In this document: positions 22,771 to 34,610 of the stretch, in pieces
How the letters are laid out: each line of letters opens with the position of its first letter
Numbering within the stretch: the first letter of the stretch is position 1
From: Zonotrichia leucophrys gambelii
Lineage: Eukaryota; Chordata; Aves; Passeriformes; Passerellidae
NCBI RefSeq assembly: GCF_028769735.1
Contig: NC_088173.1
Span: 67,084,963 to 67,148,962 of the forward strand
Length of the DNA stretch: 64,000 bases
Reading direction: 5' to 3'
Notes under the pieces: model-generated
Databases searched by the model: none
Told to the model about the DNA's origin: nothing
What the model saw: only the letters and a program-made list of their open reading frames with translations
Position numbers and translations under genes: made by a program

Positions 22771-24977
22771 CCCACCTTGCAGAGCTTCTCTCTGAGCCCT
22801 GGCCCTGCTCTGAGCTGCTTATTCGGGCTCTGGACTCCAAGCAATCCCCACTTAGCAGGGCCTGTCCTTGGTGATTCCCAATTCCTCTGTTCAATCCACT
22901 GTTAAGTGAGGCAGGCAAAGGAAAACAACCCCTCTTGAAACCAGAAAAAACTGCTATTATTTCACTCCAAGGTATTTTGACGTTAATAATGTTGGGAACA
23001 TTCAAATAATGCTGCCAGGGGAATGGAGCAATATTTAACTTTCTTTTTACCTTGATCTCATTACTTGCTAGAAAGCCTGTTACAGAGCAACAGCTTTTTC
23101 TGTTTATGAAAGGAAAAGAGGAAAAAAATACTCCATAATTTTGAAACCTGAAATTGCTAAAGACAACACAGAGATTATTTACCCCAAAGCAACAATCTCA
23201 ACTTCAGCTACAGTAACTTTATAGGAAGAAGTGCTGCTGCTTTTCAGTTTTCTGCATTTTATGACTGGTGAGAATTTTCACCATAAATTCCGACATTTGC
23301 AGTTCCTTTATCTGTCATAAGGAAGTGGTTGGTAAATGAGTGAAGTGCTCCAGTTCCCAGGGATGTTATGAACCAACATCTGCTAAGTCCATGGAAATAC
23401 TCCCTGTTGACTTCTGCCAGTTCTGGATCAAGCACTTTTCAAAAAGATGGAAAAGGCAGAATATTTTTGCCTCTTTATCATTTAGCAGTAAGAAACCTCT
23501 TAGTCTGAAGTTCCTTTCCTGTGCCAGTGTAATTCCACTGGACTCAGACCTTCCCTGAAATGGAATTAGACCAAGAAATACTGGGACAAGGTATCTGGGT
23601 AACGAATTATGTTTGTCCTCAGGAAATGAACTCCTGTGATATGCTTCAAATCCCTGCAGGCTGTGGGAGCCAAGCTCTATGAAACATTGCTGTACAGATG
23701 ACTCTGCTGGTTCCAGTCCCTTCAGGCTGTGACCTCCTTGTACTAAGCTCAGACTCTACTGAATGTACTTTAAAATATTTCTGGGTTGGTCTGATTTTTC
23801 ACCCTTTCACAGAAGAGCATTATCCTGCTTTGTTTAGATGCTTTCTGGAATGATTTTTGCTCTGACAAACCCACACTCCTCTGAGGAGAATCCCCTGCTG
23901 CCATTTGCCATCGGCAGGATTTCTGGGGCGCTGCTGGCTGCAGGAGGACTCAGCCTTGGGGCTGATTTCTTTCCTGTGCCATTGCAAATACTCTTGGTGT
24001 CTGCATAAAGCAAGCCTGACAGGAGCCCCCCACCTGTCTCTGCTTAGGACAATATTGTTAAACTACTGATTTCTTCTGAGGTCTTCCATGGAGAAAAAAA
24101 AAAACCTAAATTTTCCTCCCTGCATCCAAATGCTCCAGGCTGGTATCAGTCACCTTCTCCATCAATTCCACTTTCATTTTCAACACCGAAATTTGGAGTT
24201 AAATTAAATTCCTCCATTCCCTCTCCCCACCAAAATTTGTCACCATTCCTTGTTCCAGCCCCCTTTCTTTATGTTCCCATCTTGCTCTTCAGCTCATTTG
24301 CAGCATTTCCATCTGTCAGGATGGAGTTACCTCTCTGCATTTGGGATGTCCACAGCCCTGACCAGATCCTGTCTGAATGTCCTCAAGATGCCCTGGTGTA
24401 ACCCCAGCTCAGCCAGAAATTCTTTATGCTGCCTCAACCTTGAGCACGTGGGCTTATGAGTGCAGCAATGAGGTCCTTTATTAAGTCTGGTACCTCTGAA
24501 TCAATCCTAAATTGCAAACCCTGAGATTAATAGGGCCTATTTCAGGGTCCAGGCTTCTTTTATGATTTTCAATATACTCTTTCCATGCCTTTTCCCCTAA
24601 AAATGGCTATAGAAGTGTCAATTTTCCAGAAGAAAAAGGCTAAATAGTTGGCTTATTTTCTCCTTATTTTTATTTATTTTTTGAAATACTTGTATCAAAC
24701 TAGATTTACCAGAAAATAAACCATTTGAATTTTTGGAATGAAAGGGCATCATGCACATCTCAGGAGGATTGAAGCTGATAGAAAAAAGTGTCTCAGGGTA
24801 AGGCACGACACTTAGAGTGTTTTAAATAGGGAAAGAATTTAGAGTCTGAAAAAAAGGAAAGGAAAAATAAATTGCTGAAGTTCTTTCTCCTGTTCTGTGT
24901 ATTTTGGATGTCCAGTCCCTGTGAGCTTGTACTGTGTCTGTGTCTTGGATCCACGTTTAGAGTGTTGAAGTCTGGAG
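22771..24977. other. Non-coding single-copy stretch
   Basis: Nothing recognisable. Open frames are below 75 codons. A 12-A run lies at about 24093. A T-rich patch lies around 24655-24680. Confidence 0.55.
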
Positions 24978-24983
24978 GGGCAC

Positions 24984-25365
24984 TGTCACAGACATCCTTT
25001 ATGAAAAATCCTTTCCTTAGGATTTTTCCTCCTGAGAAGCTGAGAGGCCTCAGGAACAAAATGTAAACAATGGTTATCTGCTGCTGTGGAATGCAACAGG
25101 TGCATCTGTGATTGGTCTCATGTGGTTGTTTGTAATTAATGGCCAATCACAGTCAGCTGGCTCAGACTCTGTCTGAGCCACAAACCTTTGTTATCATTCC
25201 TTATTATTCTATTCTTAGCCAGCCTTCTGATGAAATCCTTTCTTCTATTCTGTTAGTACAGTTTTAATGTATTATATATCATAAAATAATAAATCAGCCT
25301 TCTGAAACATGAAGTCAAATCCTCATCTCTTCCCTCAACCTGAGAACCCTGTGAACACGGTCACA
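24984..25365 (+). mobile_element. Solo LTR, family B, 382 bp, duplication GGGCAC
   Basis: TGTCACAGACATCC at the start and GAACACGGTCACA at the end are enclosed by a perfect 6-bp repeat, GGGCAC (24978-24983 and 25366-25371). An AATAAA at 25288-25293 precedes TCAGCCTTCTGAAACATG. This is the best preserved family B copy in the window and serves as the reference for placing the edges of the others. Confidence 0.93.
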
Positions 25366-25371
25366 GGGCAC

Positions 25372-27937
25372 CAAGGTTTAATGGATAATGCAGCAAACTC
25401 TGAACTCCCTGGACAGTGTTACTGCAAAAACATGGACAGTACAAACTGCTGCAGGCAGTGCTTGGGTACAGCCTGAGTTTGGGATGTATATTTCATTTTT
25501 TGGCTGCCCCTCCTCCTTCTGCTTCCCTTGTCCCTGACCCAGATCACTCAATTTGTGGCAGATTTAATCCTCTATGATATCTAATGGAATGCTACACCAG
25601 CTGTGTTCCCAAGTTCACACCCATGTGATTTCCAGTCTGGGGGATGAGCAGAAGGAGCTGCATCTCTGGACTCTGAGCACCTCTCAGATCTCTTAAGAGC
25701 TCTCTTTGGTGATACTGGAGTTCCTGCTGCTGCTAGTTCACATGAGACCCTTAAAACACTTCTGCACCTTTTATTTTTCTGGTTTCAAGATGCAGGCAGG
25801 CATTTACTTTAGAGGAAAAAGCTGAAAGCCTTTACAGCACCATCCTTGCTATTCTGGTGGTGTCTCCCCCATGTCTCCCTGGACTCAGCAGGCAGGAGGT
25901 CTTCTGACAGCTTGAGCTTTGCTCTGGTTCAGAGTGAGCAGCTCCTTATGTAAAGTCCAGTGAGAAGGGGAAAACTCTGGAGGAAAGAGTTTTTTTTTTT
26001 TTTTTTTTTTTAAATAATAATAATTGTCCATTTTTGTTGGATTTCCTGCCAAATCAATACCGCCTATCCTTTCACACCAGCTTTGCCATGGATCTGAACA
26101 GGGACATTTTTGTTCTCCCTCCATCACTCCCAACTGGAGCTGCTGCAATTAAGAGAATTATTTTGTGTTCAGGAGGAAGCTTGCTGGCTCTGGCTGGTCC
26201 AAACTCCAGAATTATGAAATAAAATTAAGGAGATCAGCTGGTTAAGTTTTCTGGGTTGTCCTCAGTCTGCAGAGGTGGCTTTGCACAGCTCTGAGGTGAA
26301 CGTGCCTCTGTGCCTTGGAAATCTCCTTTCTCCTGTGTGGGATCCATTTCACCTCATTATAGACATTGAAGATTTAATTGTTCATGCTGAAAGAGTCTGT
26401 GTGGGCTTCCTCTGCTGTTGTTAAAGAGTTTTCCAGAGGGGGATTTATTTCATCTGCTCTAGGATTCTGTTTTACAGTCTCCTTAATACATCCCTCTCAG
26501 CTGGTGTAGAAAATAAGCAATCCTATTACCCCTCTTCCCTTTGGCTGTACAGCCCTGCCTGTTGTGCTAAAGATCATTTCCTTGAGGAATCTGGATGGGG
26601 AATTCAGCTGGCAGAGAATTTCCCTTGGTGTTTTCTGGGGCTTTTGTGGGGAGAAGTGTGTAGATTTTACTTTTGTTTCAGCCATCCCAGTTTCTGGGAC
26701 ACTCCACAGTCAGAGAAAATCCAGCAATGAAAAAAAAGAAAAGACAAAGGAATAATTGGCTGAGGCAGAGGGGATTTGAAATAATACCAGCACTGCCAGC
26801 CTTGTGGGGAAGTGATGGGCACACAGAGACAGTGCTGCCTTTCACAAACACTTAAAAAAAATATTTACACATGGATTTATTCCCACTGAAATCAGCATTA
26901 GTGAAGATCAGAGCTGTTTCTTGGTGGAGTAAGGAGCAGGTCCATTAAAACTGACGGGGCTTTCCATTGGGTTGGCCACCACATTATTTGTGAAGAACTT
27001 ACAATTTATGTGTTTCCCTGCACTGTACAAGCAAGAGAACGGGGACTGAAGAAAAGCAGGCAACATTTAGAGGCCTCAGTCTCCCATCAGCTTTAGCACA
27101 GCAGGGTTCAGATGACACAGGAATGCAGATGTGATGAGAGATCTCTGTGGCAGCTGAAGTTCACTGCAAAAAGTTCACCAGAAAGCAATCTGGGTAAAGA
27201 AATTGCTGCAGGGAACTGCAACAAATAAGAATTACAATAAAGAGCCAATGACAAGAGAGCAGAAATGACAGTTTTTTCTGGAAGCATTTCCTGATTTATC
27301 TCCAACCAGAGTCTCTCCGAGTGAGCACATTAGAGCTTACACCACACAGCAAAGAAATAATGAAACTTGCTTAAAGTACAGGCACCCTCGCTGCCTGAGT
27401 GATACTGGTTGCTAAAAGATACTTAAATAAGTGAATAGCCTTGAAGCACAAGATGACCAGATGAAGGAAATTGTTCTGAAGTGCTGCTGCAGATAAGCAG
27501 GCTCTCAGTAGCACACACATCCTATTTCTACAGCGCTGAGGAGAAATGATAGCAGGGCCATACGGTTTTCTCCCCCCTGCCTCTCCGGGCAGCAGGATAT
27601 GAACTGAGATGATATTTAAGAATGAGCACAGCATCCTGTGAGTGCCACACACTCAGTGCAGGCACAGATCCCCTCAGCTGGGCTCCCTGTGCCCTGGGCA
27701 CAGCCTGTCCCCTGTCCCTGACCACGCTGCCATCGTGCCCTGCAGCCCCGGCTGACATCAGGCAGGAAAACCCTGCTGTGAACCCCCTGCTCCTTTGGGG
27801 CACCCTGAGGAGAGAGCAATTGGCAATTAGGGGCCAGCAGGGACCCTGCACAGGGCTCAGAGAGCTGAGATGGAGCACGGATGTCCACACGGAGCAGCCA
27901 CACTGGATGGAGCTGCTGTATCGGATGCAGGGAGCCC
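25372..27937. other. Non-coding stretch
   Basis: No exon is recognised. It contains a 21-T tract followed by AAATAATAATAA (25990-26022). Overlapping frames of 124-138 codons at 27.5-28.0 kb lie on both strands over the same GC-rich patch just before an LTR and show no family resemblance. Confidence 0.5.
25990..26011. repeat. Poly(T) tract
   Basis: About 21 uninterrupted T, followed by AAATAATAATAATT. No recognisable retroposon body adjoins it on the minus strand. Confidence 0.9.
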
Positions 27938-28330
27938 TCAGCACAGGGAATGGTTGGCATCTGACTCCATTGATTCAGAAAGCTGAACAATTGCTTTATT
28001 AAACTATACTATATTACATTAATACCATGTTAAAGAGATGCTAAACTATACTATACAAAGATACTAAAGAATACTAAAGAAAAACCTGTGATTGTCTGTC
28101 ACAGGTTTGAGTCAATTGGCCAAGGAATCAAAACCATCCTCAGCAGAATCCAATTGCCAAATCACTTCAGGTAAACAGTCTTCCTAACACATTTCACATG
28201 TGCAAAACAACAGGAGCAGTGAATAGAGATAAGAATTGTTTTCTTCTCAGAGGTTTCTTGCTGTGTTTCCCAGGATAAATCCTTGGGAAGTTGTGCCTGC
28301 CTGCTCTCTTTGAAGAGAGATGTGGCCACA
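27938..28330 (-). mobile_element. LTR, family B, diverged copy
   Basis: Recognised by homology to 46920-47300 and, more distantly, to 37413-37830: GGCATCTGACTCCATTGATT, CAGAAAGCTGAACAATTGCT, TTATTAAACTATACTATATT, then a block with CAATTGGCCAAGGAATCAAA and TCCTCAGCAGAATCCAATTG, and TTCACATGTG further on. The TTATTAAA/TATTA region is the antisense of the poly(A) segment. Neither end is sharply defined and no duplication is seen. Confidence 0.75.
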
Positions 28331-28731
28331 CTGCTGAGAGAAACGTGGACAGGAAGCAAACAACTCCAGCTGGGACCATTCTCTGGTGGCATTCAAAGGC
28401 AACAAGGATGAACCCACTCAGGCTATCAGCTTTGATCTCTCCACTACAGGAAGATGAAGGGCTTCTCCAGTAGACCCAGCATCTTTCTGCAGCATGTTTA
28501 GTTGTTTCACCATAACTTTGCTGCATCTCTTGTATGTTGGGAAGGCTTACAAATCCCCTGGGCATTTTCCCTGCAGTGAGCTGGAAACCAAGGGCTCCAG
28601 GTAAGGGAAATGTTTTGCCAGTGGGCCATGGCAAGTTCAGCTGGCAGTGACAAGGGCTTCCAGTGACTCTTGCCTCTGGGCAAGAGCTGTGGCACACAGA
28701 GTTCAATGCAAGGGTGCAGAAGATGCCTGGA

Positions 28732-29387
28732 TGTCCTAGATTGCCAAGCAAATTGTATTCTCTTGGCCATCTGTATGGCAGTTGTCTTCTGTTCACTGGG
28801 CAGCTTTCCTTATCTCTTCCACAACCACTCCTCCCTCCAGGCAGACATCTGCTGATAACAGCTATTGAATGTCCCTGCATGGCTGATAAGGACTACAGCA
28901 TCCCATTGGGAGATGGGAGCCCAGAGGGAGGAGCCAAGCATTCCTACCCGGATATAATCCAGAGGTTTTGAGACACCAGCACGGCTTCTCCACTGGATTC
29001 CCCAGAGGAACAGCAGCTGCCTCTTCTTCCATTGGATCTTCAGAGGAACAATCCATCCTTCTCTACAGGATCCTGCTCCAGCAGAACCACCCCTGACACT
29101 GCAGGAGGGCTGAGCCACAATTCCAATGGGACTGCCACCAACACCCTGACCCACAGGTGTCAGGTTCTGTTCTGACTCTGTCAGTGTTGTTTTAGTTTAC
29201 TGCATTGTTTATTTTATCCTTTTATTTTCCTCCCTATTAAAGAACTGTTATTCTTGCTCCTGCATTTTTTCCTGAGAGCCCCTTAATTTAAAATTTATAG
29301 CCATTTGGCAGTAGGGGGGTTGCATTTTGCATTTCAGGGGAGGCTCCTGCCTTCCTTAGCAGACACCTGTTTTTCCAAACCAAGACA
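28732..29387 (+). mobile_element. Solo LTR, family D, 656 bp
   Basis: It begins TGTCCTAGATTGCC and ends AACCAAGACA, an imperfect inverted terminus. Flanks CTGGA (28727-28731) and CTGGG (29388-29392) agree at four of five bases, consistent with an aged 5-bp duplication. Shared blocks with 62123-62853 include TTATCTCTTCCACAACCA, GTCCCTGCATGGCTGAT, GGAGGAGCCAAGCATTCCT, GAACTGTTATTC and CCTTCCTTAGCAGACACCTG. An ATTAAA-type signal lies at about 29236. Confidence 0.9.
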
Positions 29388-29392
29388 CTGGG

Positions 29393-32300
29393 AAAGAGAT
29401 GGGTGGGGTGGGGTCATAACAGATCTTAGGAAAGATCTCCCTCTAACACAGTACAAGAGAACAGTAAATAAAAAACAAGAGTCTACAGCTCTTCGGGTGC
29501 AGGCACTGTTTCTAAACAAGCACAGGCTGCTAATTTCTTCATGTCTCCACAAAAACTAGAGAGACAGTGTGAGCCAGGGAGGTGGGGAGGAATGAATAAT
29601 GTGGCATTCTCTTTTTGCTAAGTGACCTTTTAAAATCAAGGAGCTGAAATCTAAATACCAGGGGGGAGCCTGGGGGAGAAATTACAGACAGCATTGCTGC
29701 TCCATGCTCCAGCCCTCCTTCAGAAAGGCAGCACAGGAGGGTGAGTTAAAGCACAGAGAAAAGGGTCACTCCTTTTTCATTTAAACAACCAGCACAATCA
29801 TTTCACATTTGGCAGATCATTACTAAAAACCTACTCACAAATTCTGACTCAGTTGGATTAGAACACAAAATTATGGATTCAGACAGCTGCAGAGTACAAT
29901 GAAATATTGAAACAAGTAGTATCTGGTGTTTACATTAAATATGACATGGCAAATATAAGGGTTTGCTTTGGTGTTTTCTGCATGTGGGCAGCATACTGAA
30001 GCCAGCAATGTTTAAACCAGACTTATGCTGCTCTGTCTACGTTTTGAAGCCTCTGTTAAATTCAATCATTGTTTTGTGTGTCCTTACACTCCAGGAACTG
30101 ATTTGCAGATCATTGTGTGATGCCATTGATCTGGCTGACTTCTTATTTGCATCTGACTCATGGCATGTCCCTGCCCCTGTTGAAATTCCCAAAGCCAGAG
30201 GCCACTACTTCAGGAAATCCATTCTTCCTGCAGTGATGCTTGCCCTGAGCCTCATGCACGCCTTCAGCAAGTGATCCCTCATTGAGCCTGAGAATTTCCA
30301 TGTAAGAGGGGCCAGCATATCATGGGATGCCAGGAGTGACCCTGAAAATTGGAATTGCAGCTTATAAGAGGTGAAGTGGTGGGAAGAGAGTGTGAATCAA
30401 TGTGAAACCTGTGAAATGAGGAGGATTCTGTGTCTCAAAATGCCGCCAGTGCAGCATTACAGTGTAAAACTCACAGGTGGGTCCAAGTAGGCACTGAAGA
30501 GAAGCAAATTTCTGGAGCATCTCTCAAATCTGGCACAGAGGACGGGCTTTGCTAAGTTGTGCCAGACCCAGAGGTCACTGAAGGGATCAGGGAGTTTATT
30601 TCTGTCTCCTTGTGACCACAGGCAGCAGGGCATGGCTGGCTGGCTCTGATGGCTTTGGGCAGGGCCATCCCAGTTTGACCTGCCCTGAGTGAGTTGTGAC
30701 AGAAGGTGCATTTAAGCATCAGAATGACCTGGAGACCTGGTGAATGCTAATGAAAGGTTCTAAGTTTTAATTGTCTGCAGTCACTGGCCTAGTTTGAGCC
30801 ACCTGCAGAGTAGCAGAAGTCTGTAAAGAGACAGCACTGAAAATCTTAGGCTGTAAAACATCTGCTGGCTTTAAAATGACTTAAATAGATTATAGTCATG
30901 CTGTGAAGCTGTTTGTTTCAGCTCCCTTGTTTAGATTATACCAAAGAATTGCATTTAGCAGGGAGAGGTGATGAAATAGAATTAGATAAATAGGTAGAAG
31001 ATGCTCCAAATCCCTCCTTTCCTGTGGCAGACTCTGAAAAGACATCACCTTTCTCCTGCTGGTGCAGGACTTGGAGACTGCAGGGAGTCAGAGCTGGCAT
31101 CTGTCACCTCTCTGAAAGTTTGATAGTCAGAGATGCACTAGATTAGTGCAAATCCAGCCCCACGGTCATAGGAGGGCTGGTGCCCAGCACTGCTCAAAGA
31201 GTGAAACCCTGATGAGATCAGTGGGGTGGTGAGGCACAGCACCAGCTCCTCCCGCAGCAGGTCACAAGCTGCCACACTCGGTTCGTGTGAGAAAGGTCAG
31301 ATAATCAGCATTCAGTCAGAAGGAGAGAAAAAATGAGCCTGGGACTCATCTGTGTTAAAGCAAATGTTATAAATTATGCATGACCACTCATTTATCTGCG
31401 AATTTCCATTCATAAGACAGTTGAGGTTATTTTGGGAGGGAAAAAACCAAACCCAAACCCAAAACTTCTGGTTTGGCTTAGTGTTCAGATGCTACCCTTT
31501 GAGCTGGAAACAAAGTTTTGCCTAAGAAATAAATATCCTTCTAGTCCCAAACAGTCCAAATGTTTCTTAGTGCAAATTTGATAAGCCAAGAGATGTTCTA
31601 ATTATTTTTCTGTTATACCATAATCCTTTCACCACTGCTTCCTCCTGGTGCATAATTTTGACAACTACATGGTGAAGAATAACTGGTTTTTATTAATCCT
31701 GCCAAAAGACATAAAACCTTCACAGCTGAGCTTTCAGAACTCCAGCTGCAAACCCTGCAAGAATAAGAGACCACAGGAGTTCAAGGCAAGATATGTAAGG
31801 GTAATGCATGAATGACATGTGTGTGTGTATCAAAATGAACTTTGGTCTTTGGACCTCAAACCTTGTTGCCTGTATTCTCCAGAAATTTTATTGCACAGAT
31901 CATTTCACCAGAACCTGGAAAACAGAGAAAAAGAGGAATTTGAGTGGCTGTTCATATTGTCACACAATCTTTCATCAGGATCATGTTCCTCCTTCCTGGT
32001 CTATCTTCAAATAACTCTGATGCAGAAGACAGATCATCCAGATTATGAATTCAAATGCTTCGCCATTCATTAGATTATTTATCACAAATGCCTAGCCTGT
32101 AATTTTTGATGTAATTCAAGATTTATTCTCACTCTTCTGTCAGAGGCAGCAAGAATAGATTTTTCTCTTTGCAGCAGTCTGCTTGCTGTGTCTCCTTTTT
32201 CCCTCTCCTTTTTTCCTCTCTTTTTCCCTCTCCTCTCCACCTGTAAACCTCTCTATATTATTTACCTACATAGAATCTACATCTTCACACGTGCCACACA

Positions 32301-32504
32301 AATCTGGAGAATCAAGGCACTTCCAGTAGTTAAGAGCCAAGGAATTTGTGTCTCACGTGGACCTCTATGCTCTGTTTGGAGTTTTCAGCAGCACCAGCAT
32401 ATTTAACTTGATCCTGCTTGAATTTGCACAGTGTCCCAGGTGCTGTGCTGAGCAGAAATGGTTTAAGCAGTTGGATCCCATCCTCTCTCTATCTCTCTCA
32501 CTTG
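29393..32504. other. Non-coding single-copy stretch
   Basis: No repeat family or exon is recognised. A CCAAACCCAAACCCAAAAC run at about 31447-31466 is short low complexity. A frame of 103 codons at 29963-30274 includes an intron-acceptor-like CACTCCAG near 30092, but the reading frame does not resemble a protein family I know. Confidence 0.55.
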
Positions 32505-33030
32505 ACTTTTACTGAGGGTTATTATTTTGCACTTGTCCACATCAATTTTCCTCACACTTGCTCATCTCACAAAGCAGTTTTTTTTCTGTCTTGTAGTAGC
32601 AACAAAACAGAGCAGGAATTCACTGATGAGAACACTGAAGAGTGCAAGACCCTCTGCAAACGCTGTGACAAACTACTCAATTCATCACTTTAACTGCAAA
32701 CTTGTGACAACTCCCTGTGTCTGATTATTCCACCAGTTTTGCACCAATTCTGTGGTTTTTTTTCTTGCTGAATTGCTTCTGCCACTTGTTTATGAGGACA
32801 TCATGGGGTATTACTGAAAGTCTTAAGTAAAAGAGGCATTTCTTGCTACTCCTCTCTTTACTGGCCTTTATCCTGTCAGAGAGGGAGAGACATTATATTT
32901 CCTTTACATGATTTCTTCTTAAAAAATCTGTATTAGTTGACATCCATTCTTCATTATTTTCCAGTAAGATTATTTGTGTATTGTTTACAAACTGCTCAGC
33001 TATTTATTTAAGAAGCAGAGTATTTATATT
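32505..33030 (-). mobile_element. Ancient CR1 LINE remnant (ORF2 part), minus strand
   Basis: Degraded but in the correct order, the plus strand shows phrases I know from the antisense of old amniote CR1 second-ORF sequence: TTTTGCACTTGTCCACATCA, CTCTGCAAACGCTGTGACA, CCACCAGTTTTGCACCAA, CTTGTTTATGAGGACATCAT, AAAGTCTTAAGTAAAA, CCTGTCAGAGAGGGAGA and GTTGACATCCATTC. Reading is by recall, without alignment. It explains the 91-codon frame at 32418-32693, which is therefore not called an exon. Confidence 0.7.
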
Positions 33031-34514
33031 TTTAGTGTCTTCTGAGTGCTGAAGTTACCCCAACATCCTTCCCTTTCCTTCCCCCTTCCCACCAAGTAAA
33101 AATGTTTGTGTACCCACTCTGCTCCACTTTGTTATCCATTAAGTTCTAAGTTAAATTACCTGGATTTTCCTTCCTGTTTGGCTGAATACTTCTGCATCTC
33201 AAGGCTCTGTCTGGAAGAAGCCTTTCCCTCTGATTTTCAGACTGGATTTATTTATTTCTGGGCAGTTTATACCTACTTTCTCTTTTGCTAGGTCTGTCCT
33301 TTGACTTAAGCAGTTCTTTTCTCTTCCCTGGTGTTTATCCCCAAGGACAGCTTTGCAATTTCATCCCTTTCAGACTCCATTTTTCTGGAGTAAACACAAG
33401 CACTGGCCACCTATTTTATTTTAATGTGTTGGGTTTTTTTTCTTGCATAAAGAAGAATATCCTATCAATACCAGGAATAAATTTTCTGCACCTTTGACTG
33501 CTGGATTTCCTCTTTCTCCAGCACAGATGAGCTGGCTTGTCCCAAGAACAGCAGGTGGGAGCTCAGTGGTCCCTGGTGGTGATGAGCTGGGGTCACCTTT
33601 GCCTCTTCCATGGCTGCATCTGGCTGGTGTCTCAGCCCAGGAGTGACTCACACCTCTTTAAACACCCTAAAACAGAAACCCCCATTTTTCATCCCAGAAT
33701 GCATGAGATCATTCTGTGCTGCAGAGCGTAATCCTTTTTTTATTGTTTTGACAAGCTTCAAAGGCCTGTGTTTATTCCTGTGTGATTTCCCAATGCTCTT
33801 TGCATTCACGCTGCTCTCCAGCACAGTCCGTGACTTAACTCCAACTTCCAACGCAAGAAATTACTCACAGAAATACTTTATTGAGATCATTCTCTTGAGA
33901 AGTTTTGGAAGAATAATCCCTGTTCCCTTTACATACTCCCTGTTTCTCTTGCTTCTTCCCTACCAAAACCTTCCAGCTCTGTCTGCCTTCTCTGGAAACT
34001 TCTACCATTAGATCAAACCTGAAATACAAAAAGAACAGGGACATGTGCTTCACTTCTCACATTTGCAGCATCAAATCTTGTGAAACAAAGCCAAGAAGGA
34101 CCCTGGGTAAGACCAGGGCTGATCCAGACTCCTTTTTGCTGTGTTAATGCAATTCTAGGCACAGGACTGTATCCTACAGCAGCTTTTTATTTGGGATTAA
34201 CATCCCACAGCAAGCTGTACAGCTCTCCATTATCTCTCCTGAGCAGAGAGAACTGATTGCTTTCATTTAATTAAAATAAGATGTCATGCTTTGGCCCTCA
34301 CTCCCACACACATTCAGCCCAAACTCAACAGCAGCATTTCTTGAAGCCTGACTTGTGGGGTTAGTTTCTTTCTTGGTTTTTTGTTTTGTTTTGTTTTAGT
34401 TTGCCTTTTCTTTGTTAGCTCTTTGCATTCTTCCAGTTTTGAGTAGCATATTATTGAATTAATAAATGAGAAGTCACCATTTTAAGTTTAGGTAACTTTG
34501 CACCAGCCCTGTGC
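33031..34514. other. Non-coding stretch, pyrimidine-rich
   Basis: T- and C-rich on the plus strand, with no recognised exon. The frame of 133 codons at 33610-34011 shows no family resemblance. TTTTGTTTTGTTTTG simple sequence lies at about 34379-34398. Confidence 0.5.
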
Positions 34515-34610
34515 CTTGGGGAAATATATTATCCTGCTTTTTTTATGGGCAGGGAACTGAAGCACAGAAGTAAAGGGTCAAATCTGCCACTGCAGATTTA
34601 TCCCAGTGCA
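34515..34610. mobile_element. Possible ancient MIR/CORE-SINE-like fragment
   Basis: A segment reading ATTATCCTGC, then TTTTTATGGGCAGGGAACTG, AAGCACAGAAGTAAAGGGTC, follows the well-known antisense MIR-like phrase of a poly-pyrimidine stretch, a GGGGAAACTGAGGCACAGAG core and a following AAGTGACTTG-like part. Only about 90 bp are readable and the match is diverged, so it could also be another ancient amniote SINE. Confidence 0.45.

Noticed and set aside
28194..28880. 228-codon minus-strand open frame, the longest in the window
   Set aside because: It spans the end of a family B LTR, the spacer and the start of a family D LTR, and has no protein-like similarity that I recognise. It is read as chance.
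31447..31466. CCAAACCCAAACCCAAAAC as interstitial telomere repeat
   Set aside because: The unit is AAACCC over only about three copies, not the vertebrate TTAGGG/CCCTAA repeat.
32418..32693. Frame ending in a cysteine-rich stretch after a TTTTTTTTCTGTCTTGTAG acceptor-like site
   Set aside because: The DNA belongs to an ancient CR1 antisense remnant, and the supposed acceptor is the T-rich part of that repeat.
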